Origin: Larix sibirica
Lineage: Eukaryota > Streptophyta > Pinopsida > Pinales > Pinaceae
DNA length: 64,000 nucleotides
Reading direction: 5' to 3'
Assembly: GCA_004151065.3 (NCBI GenBank)
Contig: NWUY0304699872.1
Location: forward strand, 1 to 64,000
The notes under the pieces were generated by a model. That model saw nothing but the letters and a program-made list of their open reading frames with translations. It made no database searches and was not told the origin of the DNA. The position numbers and the translations under genes are program-made. Positions 21,228 through 32,939 of this stretch are shown here, one piece after another. Numbering within the stretch: the first letter of the stretch is position 1; the number at the start of each line of letters is the position of its first letter.

Positions 21228-24200
21228 ATGGGTCGACGTGGGCATAGTCTCACTAGGAATGTGGTGGAAGAGGAGCCTCCTAGGTTGGAACATGAAGAAT
21301 AAACATTAGAATAAATGGAGGAGTAACCTATTTAGGATACAAGTGACCAAGTGCTTGGCCATCATGTTGACACTCACATAGAGCCACCTCCCACCACGTA
21401 AGAGTTTATGGCTATGTTAGATTCATTAGCCAGGCATGATCCTACCGCCATGGTTAGGTATGTGCTAACTCGTCCAGATTTGGCCACTTTGGTCAAGTCA
21501 TTTAATGATGATGCTAAGCCCCATCCATTCATCTTAGTTCCTCACAAAGGGGTGCCACCTCGCTACCTTTCATTGGGCATAGTCCACTGTGGGATCCTTT
21601 CACTACTTATACCATGACTTCATTGGGCATATCCCTACCATGGAAAACCCCTTGATCCATACTACTCACGAAAGTTCCCAATATGGCACTTCAACTTCTA
21701 CCTCTTCACCTTTAATACACACTGGCCAAGTTGGGCCTTTAGGTAGCACTCCTTCTATAGATCCAACTCAACTCCTTCTAGCACTATTACAAGTTGCAAG
21801 CCTTAAATATCAAAACCAAAACCAAACTCTTAGGTAGCATGTTCCACCGTGTAGACTTGGGATGAATGCCACATCTACTTCTCAGTCAAGTCAGCCAAGT
21901 TATAATGTTGGTTCCCAATGATGGAAAGGGTGATGCAAAAACAAAATTGTCCAAGTTCATCAGAATTTGTAAAGACTTGAGGACGTGGCTAGATGTTATA
22001 GCCAAATTCTGTCCACACACTCTTACTAGGTTAGCCTTTTAATGGGTTGAAACCTTCCCAATAACTTGATAGAGACTTTTCATTCACTATGTAAAAAGTT
22101 TTTAGGAATGTATGCTCTTAAACCAATCGATGTATCTGCAGTGGTTAGTCTTATACGATTAAAGCAAGGAAAGTTGGAAGTTATGACCTCTGTCATCCAT
22201 AGAGTCTAATTTGCCCTAGCTAGATGTGATACCAAGTTCTCTCTATATAAGCTTAGGCAAAATTTTGTATAAGATATAAGATAAGATTTGCAAATAGAAT
22301 GTACTAAGAATAAACCTATAACCTATGAGGATGCTATCAATAAGGTGTTGGACTTATAAACTGTAAACATTAGAAATAACCTAATAACTTATTCTCCGAC
22401 TATTATAGCTAGTGAAGTAGCTTCCCTCTTAGGTGACCCACAATAAAGAGTTACAAAGCCAAAAGGAAAAAAGGATATAAATTTTGTAGGGGATGGTCTT
22501 ACCGATTTAGTGCATGAAGTTGTTGCTGTCACTTCTTCCACTCGTGCTAATCCACCCATACAGATACTTTTCAAAAAGAAGGAACGTAGTCGCGAAGCCA
22601 CATCGGGCAAGGATCAACCATCTTCTTCAAAGCCTCTACCTCCACAACCATCCACTCAACTTCCACCACCTCTAATTGAGCCATCTCCACCATAACCAGT
22701 GGAACAACATTCTGACAAGCTTAGAAAGAATCCATTTCTATATTTTACCTTTCATCCTAGCAAGTATTACAATTATCATAAGAGGCCGAGGCATTCTATG
22801 GAAGAATGTGTTACATACCAAAGAGTGAAGCACTAAAAAGAAGAAGAGTCACTTAAAAGGGGTCTTATTCCCCCTCAAAATGCCCAGTTGGGAATTTTCT
22901 GTAATTGATTCCCTCAGCATCCATCTTCAGCTAGTAAGCCTTTACAACCCTCTACTTATTCCCAAGATACTTTTTATAGTAAGCCACCTACTCCTCCCGC
23001 CCAATCTAGCCGGCAAATCGAGAGCTTGCTTCATTGTTTAATTTATACAGAAGGTAGTCTAATTTTATGTAAATGTGACCACTATTCCTCTAGCTCCTTA
23101 TAATAAACTTATAAAATACCTATGGGAAGACCTCCCATACAAGGGTATTTCCCCTATTCCGTAGTAGCAAATTTGTACGGCTACACATCTATATAATTAA
23201 GTTTTTGTTAATTTGTCCCACCTTACGTGACTCTTTAGTAGGGGCAATGTACCTAGCCCCAGGAGTTTATACACCTATATTAAATACAACTGAGCCCTCT
23301 TAGGTCAACCATGTTGTTACTACCCCTCGACCACCTCCTTTCTAGGCCGAGCAGCTTCGCCCCTTTCCCTGGGAAACCATAGCTATGACCTGTATATCCA
23401 TTGTCTTATGATCATTTCATCTTTGACCCTATTAAGGCACCAACTGATGAGGAAATGATCATAGTGGATGACCCAACTTTGTACATAGAGTTACTATAGG
23501 GCCTTGCTATGTTAAGTGTTATTTTGTAAACACTGGAATTGTAACTTGAATGTGGTGTCATATGATTTATTATTTATAATGCATTAAACTAACGTGGACA
23601 TTAAAGGTCTACGAAGCACTTAGAAAGGCTATTACTCTAATAAAATAGTGCCTGTAGGTATTATCCATTTGCCCAGAACTATTGGGCCTATCACTCTAAT
23701 TACCCCCCTGCTTTGTTATCAATAAGGACTTAAGTTACAATTTTCTCTTAGGAAGACCATGGATTCATTGCATGTGTGTTGTACCATCCACTCTCTACCA
23801 ATATTGAAAATGTTTCTACCAAGGAAAAATATATGTCATACCTAGAGACCCCCACTTGCTTACTATAAAGCTAGTGCTCCCTTAAACTGCTATCGACCTA
23901 GTCATAAGGTCCATTACCTCTCTAAATATTTCTAATTATAACCTTAACCACTAGGTTACTAATGGTCCATTTGTTGCAGGGAGTGAGACTACTACCACCT
24001 TAACTAGCATTCATAAAATTATTTAAGAGCCTTTCAAGATAGCAAGATAGTTCCTGTGCAAGAAAAGGATAAAGCTATTGCATCTATTCAATTTCATAAT
24101 CTTCCTTTTACTAAAGGCATAGAACATGAGCTACATGGTTCATTAACAGAAGATGAGTTAGCATTAAATCTCTTATTTAATCCATGCAATCCAAGTAAAT

Positions 24201-24455
24201 ACAAGATTCTAAATATAGAAACCATGCATGCAAGTGATAGTACCTTGGCTAGATTCACCAGTAGGCCAAATATTTTTCTAGCCCCTAACCTTTGTATCTG
24301 TGTAATTTACTTAGTAAAACCAGAGATTGGGCATAAACCTAGGCCATACCCTCTTGGATCCATTCATAAGCCAACCCTTCCACTCATCCATAGTCATGCT
24401 TCTACACACTTACCTAGATGTTATGCCATCATGAAAGAGTGCCCTTTGCAATAAG
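21228..24455 (+). pseudogene. Ty3/gypsy gag and protease region, multiply broken
   Basis: The gag frame begins at ATG 21228 (MGRRGHSLTRNVVEEEPPRL), is stopped soon after, and resumes in frame at 21408 (MAMLDSLARHDPTAMVRY). The capsid-like gag domain is readable at about 22020-22260: FPNNLIETFHSLCKKFLGMY and SLIRLKQGKLEVMTSVI, the 'retrotrans_gag' signature. A Pro/Ser-rich linker (22510-22690) leads to YYNYHKRPRHSMEECV at about 22769-22815, the His-containing knuckle-like motif typical of this gag type. The protease 3' part is at 23640-23800: VPVGIIHLPRTIGPIT, then [11 protein letters not shown] and VVPSTLYQY, a diagnostic Ty3/gypsy protease block. An open stretch of 132 codons at 24056-24454 belongs to the variable region after protease. 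Many stops interrupt it, so it is non-functional. RT is not found downstream. Confidence 0.85.
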
Positions 24456-25395
24456 TAGCTTCCTCTTCTTCTCCACGTCCAAGCCAAATGTATAAGATGT
24501 TTAAGAGGCACCGCCTCCATCACCTTATGTTATCTTTGTTCAACCACTTTTCCATCCATCATTACCACCAACCTCAAGCTAAAAGTGAGTTAAGTGCACT
24601 ATCACAATGAAGTATCCTTCACTTTGGATTAGGCATCATGCTATTTGAAAGAAGTAAAAACATAAAAGCATTTTTCTATACCTTTCCCGATAAAAGAATA
24701 AAAGAGGGCGAGTAACACTTATAAGATGTCGTGATAAATCTCGGGTAAAAACGGCACCCACCTATATAGTATATAAAAAGTATCCCCTTTAAGCTATTAA
24801 AGGAAAGGGGTCACGTATAAGATGTTGTGATCCGGTCTTCCCTTCAAGCCTTCAAGCAAAGAATATAAGATCGGGCAATAAAAGCAATATCCTACCTCTT
24901 ATCTCCCACCTACAGTTATATGAATTGTGATATCCCACCTTCTCCCACCTATAAAACAGAGAAGAAATGAAATTATTAAAAGATATCTTCTTGCGGATTC
25001 GGCTGCAACTCGATCGGAAGGAGGCAATAAGGCCCTATGGTCAAAATTGTTAACTACAGATTCCATTCATGAACTTCCTTGCTCATACCCACCAGGATAT
25101 ATAAATAAGGATGTATAAATTAGAATATCACATGCGTGAACCTAAGGTTAGGCAGCCAGGTAACTCGAATCTCTATAGAGATACTTTATTTCCCTTTGAG
25201 AGATCTCAGAGCGGGCTTTTACCATGTCCCTCGAGAAAGATTAGTAGTACATATGGCGTCAAAACAATTTGAAGTATCGAGCTCGATACGTTATCAACCT
25301 TACGTGCCCGCTAAGGTAGTTATCTTTATCCTTTCAGAGTCAACCGGTCGGGACCGAAAGCGAGATGGACAGCACCAGTGGCACATGCACATATA
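24456..25395. other. Spacer after gypsy gag-protease
   Basis: No gene is supported. CTTATAAGATGTCGTGAT (24719) and CGTATAAGATGTTGTGAT (24814) form a direct repeat with about 95 bp spacing. An open frame at 25136-25396 includes RDLRAGFYHVPRERL, weakly like the gypsy RT 'DLRSGYHQ' motif; the flanks do not support it. Confidence 0.4.
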
Positions 25396-25585
25396 GTTAG
25401 CAATTCGAGGTGGATCAGCCAGCAACTCCATAAATGAGGTGTACGATCTAATTTATGAGGTATACGATCCAACTCCCGAAGTGTTGACTTGCTTGCCTGT
25501 ATCTCGCTAGAGTTATTTGTGATATGCCACCTTCAGGTGATCTGCCAGCTAGTAATTTGAGGTGAACCCGCCAGTAACTGTCGAG
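25396..25585 (+). repeat. Nested short direct repeats
   Basis: ATGAGGTGTACGATCTAATT (about 25434) is followed by ATGAGGTATACGATCCAACT (about 25456). AGCAATTCGAGGTGGATCAG (25399) is echoed by AGTAATTTGAGGTGAACCCG (25550) with CCAGCAACT/CCAGTAACT following in both. Confidence 0.7.
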
Positions 25586-25599
25586 GTAAAAGTGAGATA

Positions 25600-27870
25600 G
25601 CCCCGGTCCTCAGGGCGGCTCGCTCAGAGCTCAACGGCAGGGTCCAAAATACTCATGTCCGGCGAGTGCTGCCTTCTCCTCACCACCTTTGGATTTAGCC
25701 TTACTACTTAGATTGAAAAAGCTTGGGGTGGATTAACATTGCTATCACCTTTAGATAATGTCTGCCTACTCGATTAATGTTTGTACCACCTATTGCTCTT
25801 TATATTTACCAACAATCTTATCCCCAAACCCTTCAAACTCACACTCACTCGGCTACCGGTGGAACCATCCAACTCTATTACTCACGAATAGTTTCTTACT
25901 ATCAACCCTAACAAACTAGACTAACTAAGCCTACGAACTCTACGAACGAACAACCACCCTAACGAACCTACGGAAACTATTATCAATTTCAATCAGATAT
26001 CCTATATTATTTTATTACGTGGACCAATATTATTTAATTACGCGGAGGTGTTATCATTCTTGACCAATCCTAGGAAGTATTCACTAACTATTTCCCCTAT
26101 AAATAAGCAGGTGTTGTCTCTCAATATGATATATAAATTAGGTAGCAAGAATTACATGCTTTTATCATGAGAATGCATCATGGGTTGTCCTCAATAAATT
26201 AAGTGGTAACATTAGGAACACCAACTCATTCACCTCCCCTTGGTCGGGTTAGGCCAGCTTGTTCTCTCTATGAATTCAGCTCATTACTAGCAGATTTATT
26301 ATACAGAGTCGACCCAATAAACCTACCAAAAAACAACTAAGCGATACACCAGACAAACGAACCAATCAAAACCATTATGGGTAGCTTCCATCAATCCAGA
26401 AACTAACCCATCAACTAAAACTAGAAACTGCAATTACGCCCTTCCAATACCAGAAACTCTCATCCAATACGCACTGAGGAAACAAAAACAACAACAATCG
26501 GTGGAGGGACACCACATGGAAACTTTCACCTTGTCTCTGCTGAAACCTATAGAATTGAACCGAGACCTAGGCCTGCCCGCATCGAAGAGCAGCCCCGCAC
26601 ACCCACCACGGTTAGCTGATCTCGGAGGAGGGTAACTTACCTTATATTCTTTCTATTTGAAAACCCTGGGTGAACAACAACGCTTGGCACACAGAACAAC
26701 ATTTTGAACACCATTGCTTCATAGAAAAAACACATTGAATAACATCATGAATTTAGCTATTAATTTTGACAGATTTAGGGAACAACAACCTCCAATTATT
26801 CATATTTTACCCATCATCCTAGGAAGTACCACGGTAACCCAACCCTAGCTAATTAGGGGAGTCTCGAATTAACTGAATTGGGGAGTAAAGAATTAACTCA
26901 TGTTTCTCAGCCATTTACCTCTTGAATGAACAGGGGTTTCCTGAAGAGAATTATCTTTGGAATTAGCACATTGGTTTTGCTTGAAGAATCCGGCATACGC
27001 TAACTAGAATAATTTCAATAGCATATCCTTTAGGATTTATAGGAGTCATTATTTCACATTCCTAGCTCATCATTGGTTAGAAAGAAGGATTAGTAATGAG
27101 GAAGGAGGAAATACCACATCTGTTCTTTATAGCTTGAATTAGGACGTCTATTCTTTCTATTGGGATTAGGAACAAGCCCCGCGGGGCCAGCCAAAAGAGC
27201 GTAGTAGGTTGTTTCTCCTCAATAAATATGCTTTTGCCTCGCGAAATGAGATATAAATTAGCTTTTCATAATTCAACATGGTTTTTTATTTTGAAATTAC
27301 ATCTCTTGTCTCTATCAATTATATATACATAAGCAGCTACCAATAATTACATGTTATAGCTACCAGTTCTAGCTACCAATTAGAACATGTTCACTTCACA
27401 CTTCTACCACGACTTTCTATACATCTTATAGTCTATCAAATCACTAGACATCTTATATGCATTTCTTCTTGAGGTACATAACCATTATTGTTGGTTCTTG
27501 AAAGAAGGGTGCATCGTCTAATAAATATGTGTGTTATCTTTACTTAAAACAGAGGATGATACATATATTATTTGAAGTGAAGAACTCATACGCCTCAGCT
27601 ATACGGAAGAGGTGGCATGCTATCAAGTATCAATACTAGGTAGTCCTCCATCGACGATATACTGTGACCGACCGACGGGGGTGACACGGTGTAGAGGGAT
27701 CAGCACTTCTTGGTTTTATTTGCTTGGCTTTATGTTGGTTGATTGATTGGACTGGCTGATTGGTAGAGATGCTTTATGGTAGAAATTGAGTGTTAGCTTG
27801 CCTGCATGAAATCTGAGAATCTATGGTTAGTAGGACAGAGTAGGTGAGTAGGACAGAGTATTTGCGAGGA
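25600..27870. other. Non-coding spacer
   Basis: No gene is supported. TATTATTTTATTACGTGG and TATTATTTAATTACGCGG form a short tandem pair near 26005-26046. The segments 25870-25980 and 26300-26470 are A/C-rich with irregular CTACGAAC or AAACCA words. GCCCCGCGGGGC at 27176 is a perfect 12 bp palindrome with no following T-run. Confidence 0.45.
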
Positions 27871-27875
27871 GTAGT

Positions 27876-27966
27876 AATAGTGGAGCGTATCACTTCTCTC
27901 TTATAGGACTGCCCTTGCTCTAGTAGTCATAGTCATAGTGTTGCGTATCGCTTCTCTCTTATAGGG
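27876..27966 (+). repeat. Direct repeat CGTATCRCTTCTCTCTTATAGG
   Basis: Copies at 27876-27907 (GAGCGTATCACTTCTCTCTT) and 27934-27965 (TTGCGTATCGCTTCTCTCTT), both followed by ATAGG. A neighbouring pair of TAGGACAGAGTA words is at 27831 and 27849. Confidence 0.75.
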
Positions 27967-28737
27967 AGGTAAAAAAACCCACATCGCCCAGAGCGAATGA
28001 AGAGAGAGACCATTGGAATGTATTCTAGTTTATTATGCTCAGAGCTCCTCGGACCTGTGTGTTTTTTAGGTCGTAACGTTTCTAGAGGGTGCAAGGTATA
28101 CAGGGCGGGATCTTGTATACGGGGATATCTATTATATGCTGGGTGGGTTACGTACCAGAGAGATTGCTTTGTCCAGCCATATTAGGTCCCATGCCAAGAG
28201 CATAAATGTATATTAATAAGACACTGAGGCGCTAATGCATTATTTACGAGCTCCGCCCCTCGGCCCCCTTTATTTAACCCCCCCTTCAATTCTAGGTCCT
28301 TATTTTTACATTAAAGCATAATCACATTTATAGTGTAAAAGCCTCATCTTAAGTGGGTCCTCCTTTCAATATAAAAGGGCTATTAATGCTTCAATATTAA
28401 GCAAAGACATAACTCCAAGAGCTTTAGTACGAGTATAGTGGCCACATTAAGGGAATCTGGGGCCATATGAGGGGGATTGCAGGATTGGGCATTTTAGTTA
28501 CTGCAAAACTTAAGTTAGATGTTGAAATGATGAATCGGTAGCTGCGGTCATACGCAAGTCTAACTTTTGAACATATAAAAATTATACATTTACGAAGGTG
28601 CGAAGCTCTTGCTCGAGAAAAAGAGAGCAAGGAAAATGCAACTTTGAAATGTTTGAAATTGTACATTTAGGAAGATAAATGCAACTTTTAACAGACCTAC
28701 ACCCAGTTTTAATAATTCACTGAAAGAAATACTGCAA

Positions 28738-28825
28738 GCGGGAATACATTTATAGTCCTAGTGCCTGTGGAAAGACAGCCAGCGAGAATACATTCATAGT
28801 CCAAGTGTCCGTGGAAAGACAGCAA
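28738..28825 (+). repeat. 44 bp tandem duplication
   Basis: Unit 1 is 28738-28781 and unit 2 is 28782-28825. Shared blocks include GAATACATT(T/C)ATAGTCC and GTGGAAAGACAGC. Six or so substitutions separate the copies. Confidence 0.85.
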
Positions 28826-29170
28826 TCTGGGAATTACTTAGGAAGGTTCCCTACCAGTTGAAGCATTGGGTCGAAGGAGAAAGCAACCAATCTATGTTGC
28901 AATAGGATATCACTCGGCTCCATGAAGCCTTGGGGAGAGGTGAACCCAACCACTTAGTCCCGGGACATCTAGGCAGGGTCCAGACCAGGAATCCTTTTTG
29001 GAAGCATGCACCCCCAGTCTTGAGCCCAAATAGCATATCTATGTTTTAAGTATGTAGTCCCAAAAATTGATATTTATGGACTGCCTGAACATCAAAACTC
29101 GGTGCTGTGTGGCCTGCTACATGAGTGGTAGAATCTATGTCTTTTCAGCTGCATATCAGGGGAGATCCCC

Positions 29171-29290
29171 CGAACCCCCAATTAGCCCAGTTAAGCAGGA
29201 AGCAGTTAGGTAGCCCAGTTCAGTTAAGCCCAGTTAATGAAGCAGTTCACCCAGACAGAAGCAGTTAAGCCCAGTTAATGAAGCATTTTT
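29171..29290 (+). repeat. CAGTTAAGCCCAGTTAATGA repeat cluster
   Basis: A 24 bp segment CAGTTAAGCCCAGTTAATGA plus AGCA occurs at 29221-29244 and again identically at 29262-29285. Shorter echoes (TAGCCCAGTTAAGCAGGAAG) precede. TTAGGTAGCTCAG/TTAGGTAGCTAAG words continue to about 29550. Confidence 0.8.
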
Positions 29291-29559
29291 GTTTTAGACA
29301 GCTTTATATCAGGGGGGTGAAGAGGCGATTGTCAACCCCCCGAAACCCCATACTTCGTCGTAGCTATACATGCGTGGTAGAGAGCTCAGTGGACAATCAA
29401 TCAATCCAGGTAAGCTTCGTAGGTAGCTATGTTTTGCCTTTGCTTCCCAGTTACGTTACGAACATCCAAGTTAGGGAGCTCAGTTTTAGATCATGAATCC
29501 GAGTTGGGTAGCTCAGTGAAATTCATTAAACAGTTAGGTAGCTAAGCAACCTTTTCTCC

Positions 29560-31515
29560 CCAGTGAGGTAATCCAACTGAATGGGCCTTTTCTCCCCAGT
29601 ATTTACTGCCTTGATCCGAACATCCAATCTCAGTGTGGGCTACATGCGTGGTAGAATCTATGTAGCTAAGTTTATAAGCAGTAAAGCCTCACTTTACCTT
29701 AATGATGCCTAACATAGAAGGGGAAAATCCATTTGTTTTCCCTAAATATACAAGTTTTACCAGCCTGAATAGAATGAACTCCAAGGCCTCCGTAAAGGTA
29801 GGTCTAGTAGCCACATCGAAGGAAATGAGTAGCCGTCTCTAGGGCAATGGCGGGATTGAACACTTTGCTTACTGCCAAAATGCATTTAAAGCTTTGATAT
29901 AAGAATGTACTCTGGTGGTTAAAGAGGGATATTTGGTAACAGTAAAGGCGCCCTCCGCTCCTCATACCGGACAGCAGCATAAGCATATAGCAGCCCCTTT
30001 AGTCCAAAACTACTAGCCTTAGAGTAGAGTGTTCTCATAGCAATAAGCCTTACATGCCTTATTAAGCCTCTTATATGCAAATGAAAAACATGTCTCAATT
30101 ATTAAGGAGAATGAGAGCATTCCGGTGGCTTAGAGCAACTTCCGGAAATTGGATTCTTACTAGATAAGAAAATCCATTTTATTTACCCGATGAATTCTAT
30201 TTTATCCACCTGATATAAACTCATTGCTATTATAAAACAATGGGGAATTAGACGAAGTTCAATACTTAGTTCCAACTCAATTAGTTAGTTCTCCGCTTTA
30301 TATTCTAGATTGGATAGATTTGGTATAGAGATCGTGATAAGACATAATTACAAGTTCAACTTATCTATACCAGTATAAGATTTGAAAAGAACTGCATAAG
30401 CCCTGATCTAGTGGAACGAGGCAGGAGCCAAATAAGAAAGAATGGAATGGTTCCTTACAAAACTGCTTCTACTTTTTTATTCTTGCCTGGGCCAAAAACA
30501 AAGGCGCATAAACTATTGGTCATATAGGTGGAGTAGTATTTGCAACTTCCAGCAGTTTAACCACTTCCACAACCCCAGCAGAATCTATGCAAGTCAAGTG
30601 AAACAACCCAACAACGGATCGAGCGGCGAAGCCAAAATGGGGAGAATTTATCGGAATGGGATCATTTTTGCGTATATAGCGAGTTATGTCCTACCCATAC
30701 CTATAGGATAGAAAGAAACCAATAATAGAAGCTAAGTCCTACCCATACCTAATGAGTGCTTAGATAAAGAGTTATTGGTAAAACAAAGTGACTAACGGGC
30801 TAACTAGGGATGTGTTCGGAGCGGATTGAAATCCCACCTATTGACTGCGAGGGAACCTTTTCATCCCATGTGCATGAATTCCTCATATTTTTATCCCTAT
30901 AAATGGTAGTAGTATAAGCAACCCGCTCATTTATATCACTTATTGCAACTACCTATCGCTTTTATTTTACAATGGTTGAGTTCGTTGACGCACTACGCCC
31001 TAAATGAGACAAACAGTTTCAGAAAAATAATTTGCTTGTTGTAGATGCAAAATAAAAATAGAAAACAATTGAAACATTGAAGGTAAGGTTAAAAACCCTC
31101 TGTTTAAAGAGAGACCTTGAGATAAATACTCTTTAAAAAGCACCTTTCACTTTTTCAAAGCTTAATCAGGAGGTTTCGGGACATGCCTACCTATTAAAAC
31201 TATTAATTACGATATCACCATGGAGACGTTTCACTTTCATGTAGATCAGACCTAAGCAGTAAGAAGGGACATATACTATTACGGTTCCCACGTTGTTCCC
31301 ACCTTACCATACCATGTGGCTGCCATACCTCTAATAGAGTCCCTATAGTCTATGATACTCGCATATCTATGTTGAACTTGTCTTTGTAAGTAATCATGCC
31401 CAGGATATAAGAACTACTAGTTTAGTTATTTCCGTAAGCTCTACTATACTCTACTTGCCATACTCTACTTGCTCTACTTGCATGGATACGTTGTTGACCT
31501 TGTCCAGCAGCCCCA
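29560..31515. other. Spacer containing two dispersed-family members
   Basis: The segment 29949-29990 (GCCCTCCGCTCCTCATACCG then GACAGCAGCATAAGCAT) belongs to the family at 39361-39450 and 48983-49070. The segment 30343-30403 belongs to the GTCTATATGCCAGT family (ACTGCATAAGCC end). The open frame 30442-30711 has no recognised domain. Confidence 0.5.
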
Positions 31516-31519
31516 GTCC

Positions 31520-32905
31520 GCTCAAGACGTTACTATAGGAGCTCGCCAAAGCCAGCCAGGTGCTGCTGATGTCAGAGAACTAGGCCATGCCCGTTCAATC
31601 CATATCCACGTGGTTCATATATGATCTCGTCATGAACAAGTCATTGATTCTATTGGCCTAGGTTCAAAATTGACTAGGTTTGCCTCTCGTTGTAGCGTAC
31701 GGTCTTCCCATTTGGCTATCAGATTTTGGCATTATTCTATTGAATGAGTGTTTACCCTGCAATGTGAACACCAAGGCTTCCTGGGGAGAGGATAATCCCT
31801 TGAGAAATAAATAGCCCACTTCATCACAATTGTAAAATTGTACTGGTCCTTTTGCGGCGCCAGTTCGTCCACCTCGGAAACCACCTTTACCTCTTCAACG
31901 ACCTCCTCCATACCTTTGGGACCCTTCATTAACCCGAAACGCAGACCGATCCAATCTGTCCGCAAGTGCATCCAACGCGCGGCAATGATCTTTACTATGT
32001 GTAGAAGATCCACGGAACTCACAATACAAATTATTAGATGCAAGGGAGTATTTATGTAGGATGGGACATTGTCTCGGAGGATGCCCATGGATTTTACAGA
32101 TCTCACAGTACTCGTTCGTCTGCACCGGTTGAGTCTTATGAAATGCATTAGAAGGTCCATGGAAAGGCGCAGTAACAACGGCTTGCGCAACTCCTCCTGT
32201 AGGTCTTGCTGGATCTGGTCCCACAGGGGGATTATAAGGTCCGCCCCCCTGTATATCTAGGGCACTCTGAGACGTGGTGTCCCTCTGTATGGTAACCTGT
32301 ACACCATATCTAGGGTCGACTAACCCGAGGGAGGGCTAGTTCTTTAATCTTATCAGAAAGCATGGCAATCTTACTTTGGACCTGCGACAACTTCGAATCT
32401 CCTGTTGGTACTATAGTATTAAAAGACCCAGGATATCCCGCCCGCCATGGCTTCAATCTTTGTTGTTTGCTGTAAAGCATCTGTTATTTAAGTAATCCTT
32501 TGCCGAGTCAACGGGATTATAGTAAGGGGCAACAACTCCTGAATATACCATTCTCTCTTATGTGTCTCATGGATTGGGTTTGTAAACTTACCCAACGCAT
32601 CCTTAAATCTCCGCATGTATTCCCAAGCTGTTTCACCTTCCTGCTGCTCAATATTTCTAATCTCTGTGATGCTTTGTTGTTCAGATTGAGGTAACTGGAA
32701 TTCTGCTATGAACAGGTCTTTCACCTGGGCTAGGGTAGGGGCCGCAACTCCTGGTGCAGGATCTACACACTTCATATACCACCTAAGAGCCCTACCTCTC
32801 AGAGTGGTTCGAAATTCCACCAACTTATAGTTCTCTGCAGTTCCTCTATACCTCCAGATAGCCTCACATAGGTACCAATATTGCTCTACATCTTCATCAC
32901 CCTTA
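31520..32905 (-). pseudogene. Ty3/gypsy gag with multiple zinc knuckles, minus strand
   Basis: Reading down from about 32905 the minus strand encodes EQYWYLCEAIWRYRGTAENY, then VEFRTTLRGRALRWYM and VKDLFIAEFQLPQSEQQSI, ending with GETAWEYMRRFKD, a well-preserved gag capsid domain. After a frame break, a Pro-rich linker leads to CCHC-like knuckle 1 YCEICKIHGHPPRQC (about 32090) and a second knuckle-like motif, YCEFRGSSTHSKDHC, followed by DALADRLDRSAFRVNE. A Gly-rich stretch and remnants of further knuckles follow (31740-31830, CSHCRVNTHS), then LIAKWEDRTLQREANL near 31690. Gag would package element RNA. Several frameshifts make it dead, though its sequence is better preserved than the + strand gag at 21-24 kb, and it clearly belongs to a different lineage. 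Confidence 0.9.
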
Positions 32906-32939
32906 CCCCTTCATTAATCCCTTTACACACTACCACTTG

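Noticed and set aside
25190-25290. DLRAGFYHVPRERL resembling a gypsy RT DLRSGYHQ motif
   Set aside because: Neither the preceding nor following RT motifs are present in any frame, so a single short match is not enough.
27176-27187. GC palindrome as a possible terminator
   Set aside because: Only 12 bp with no loop or T-run and no gene upstream.
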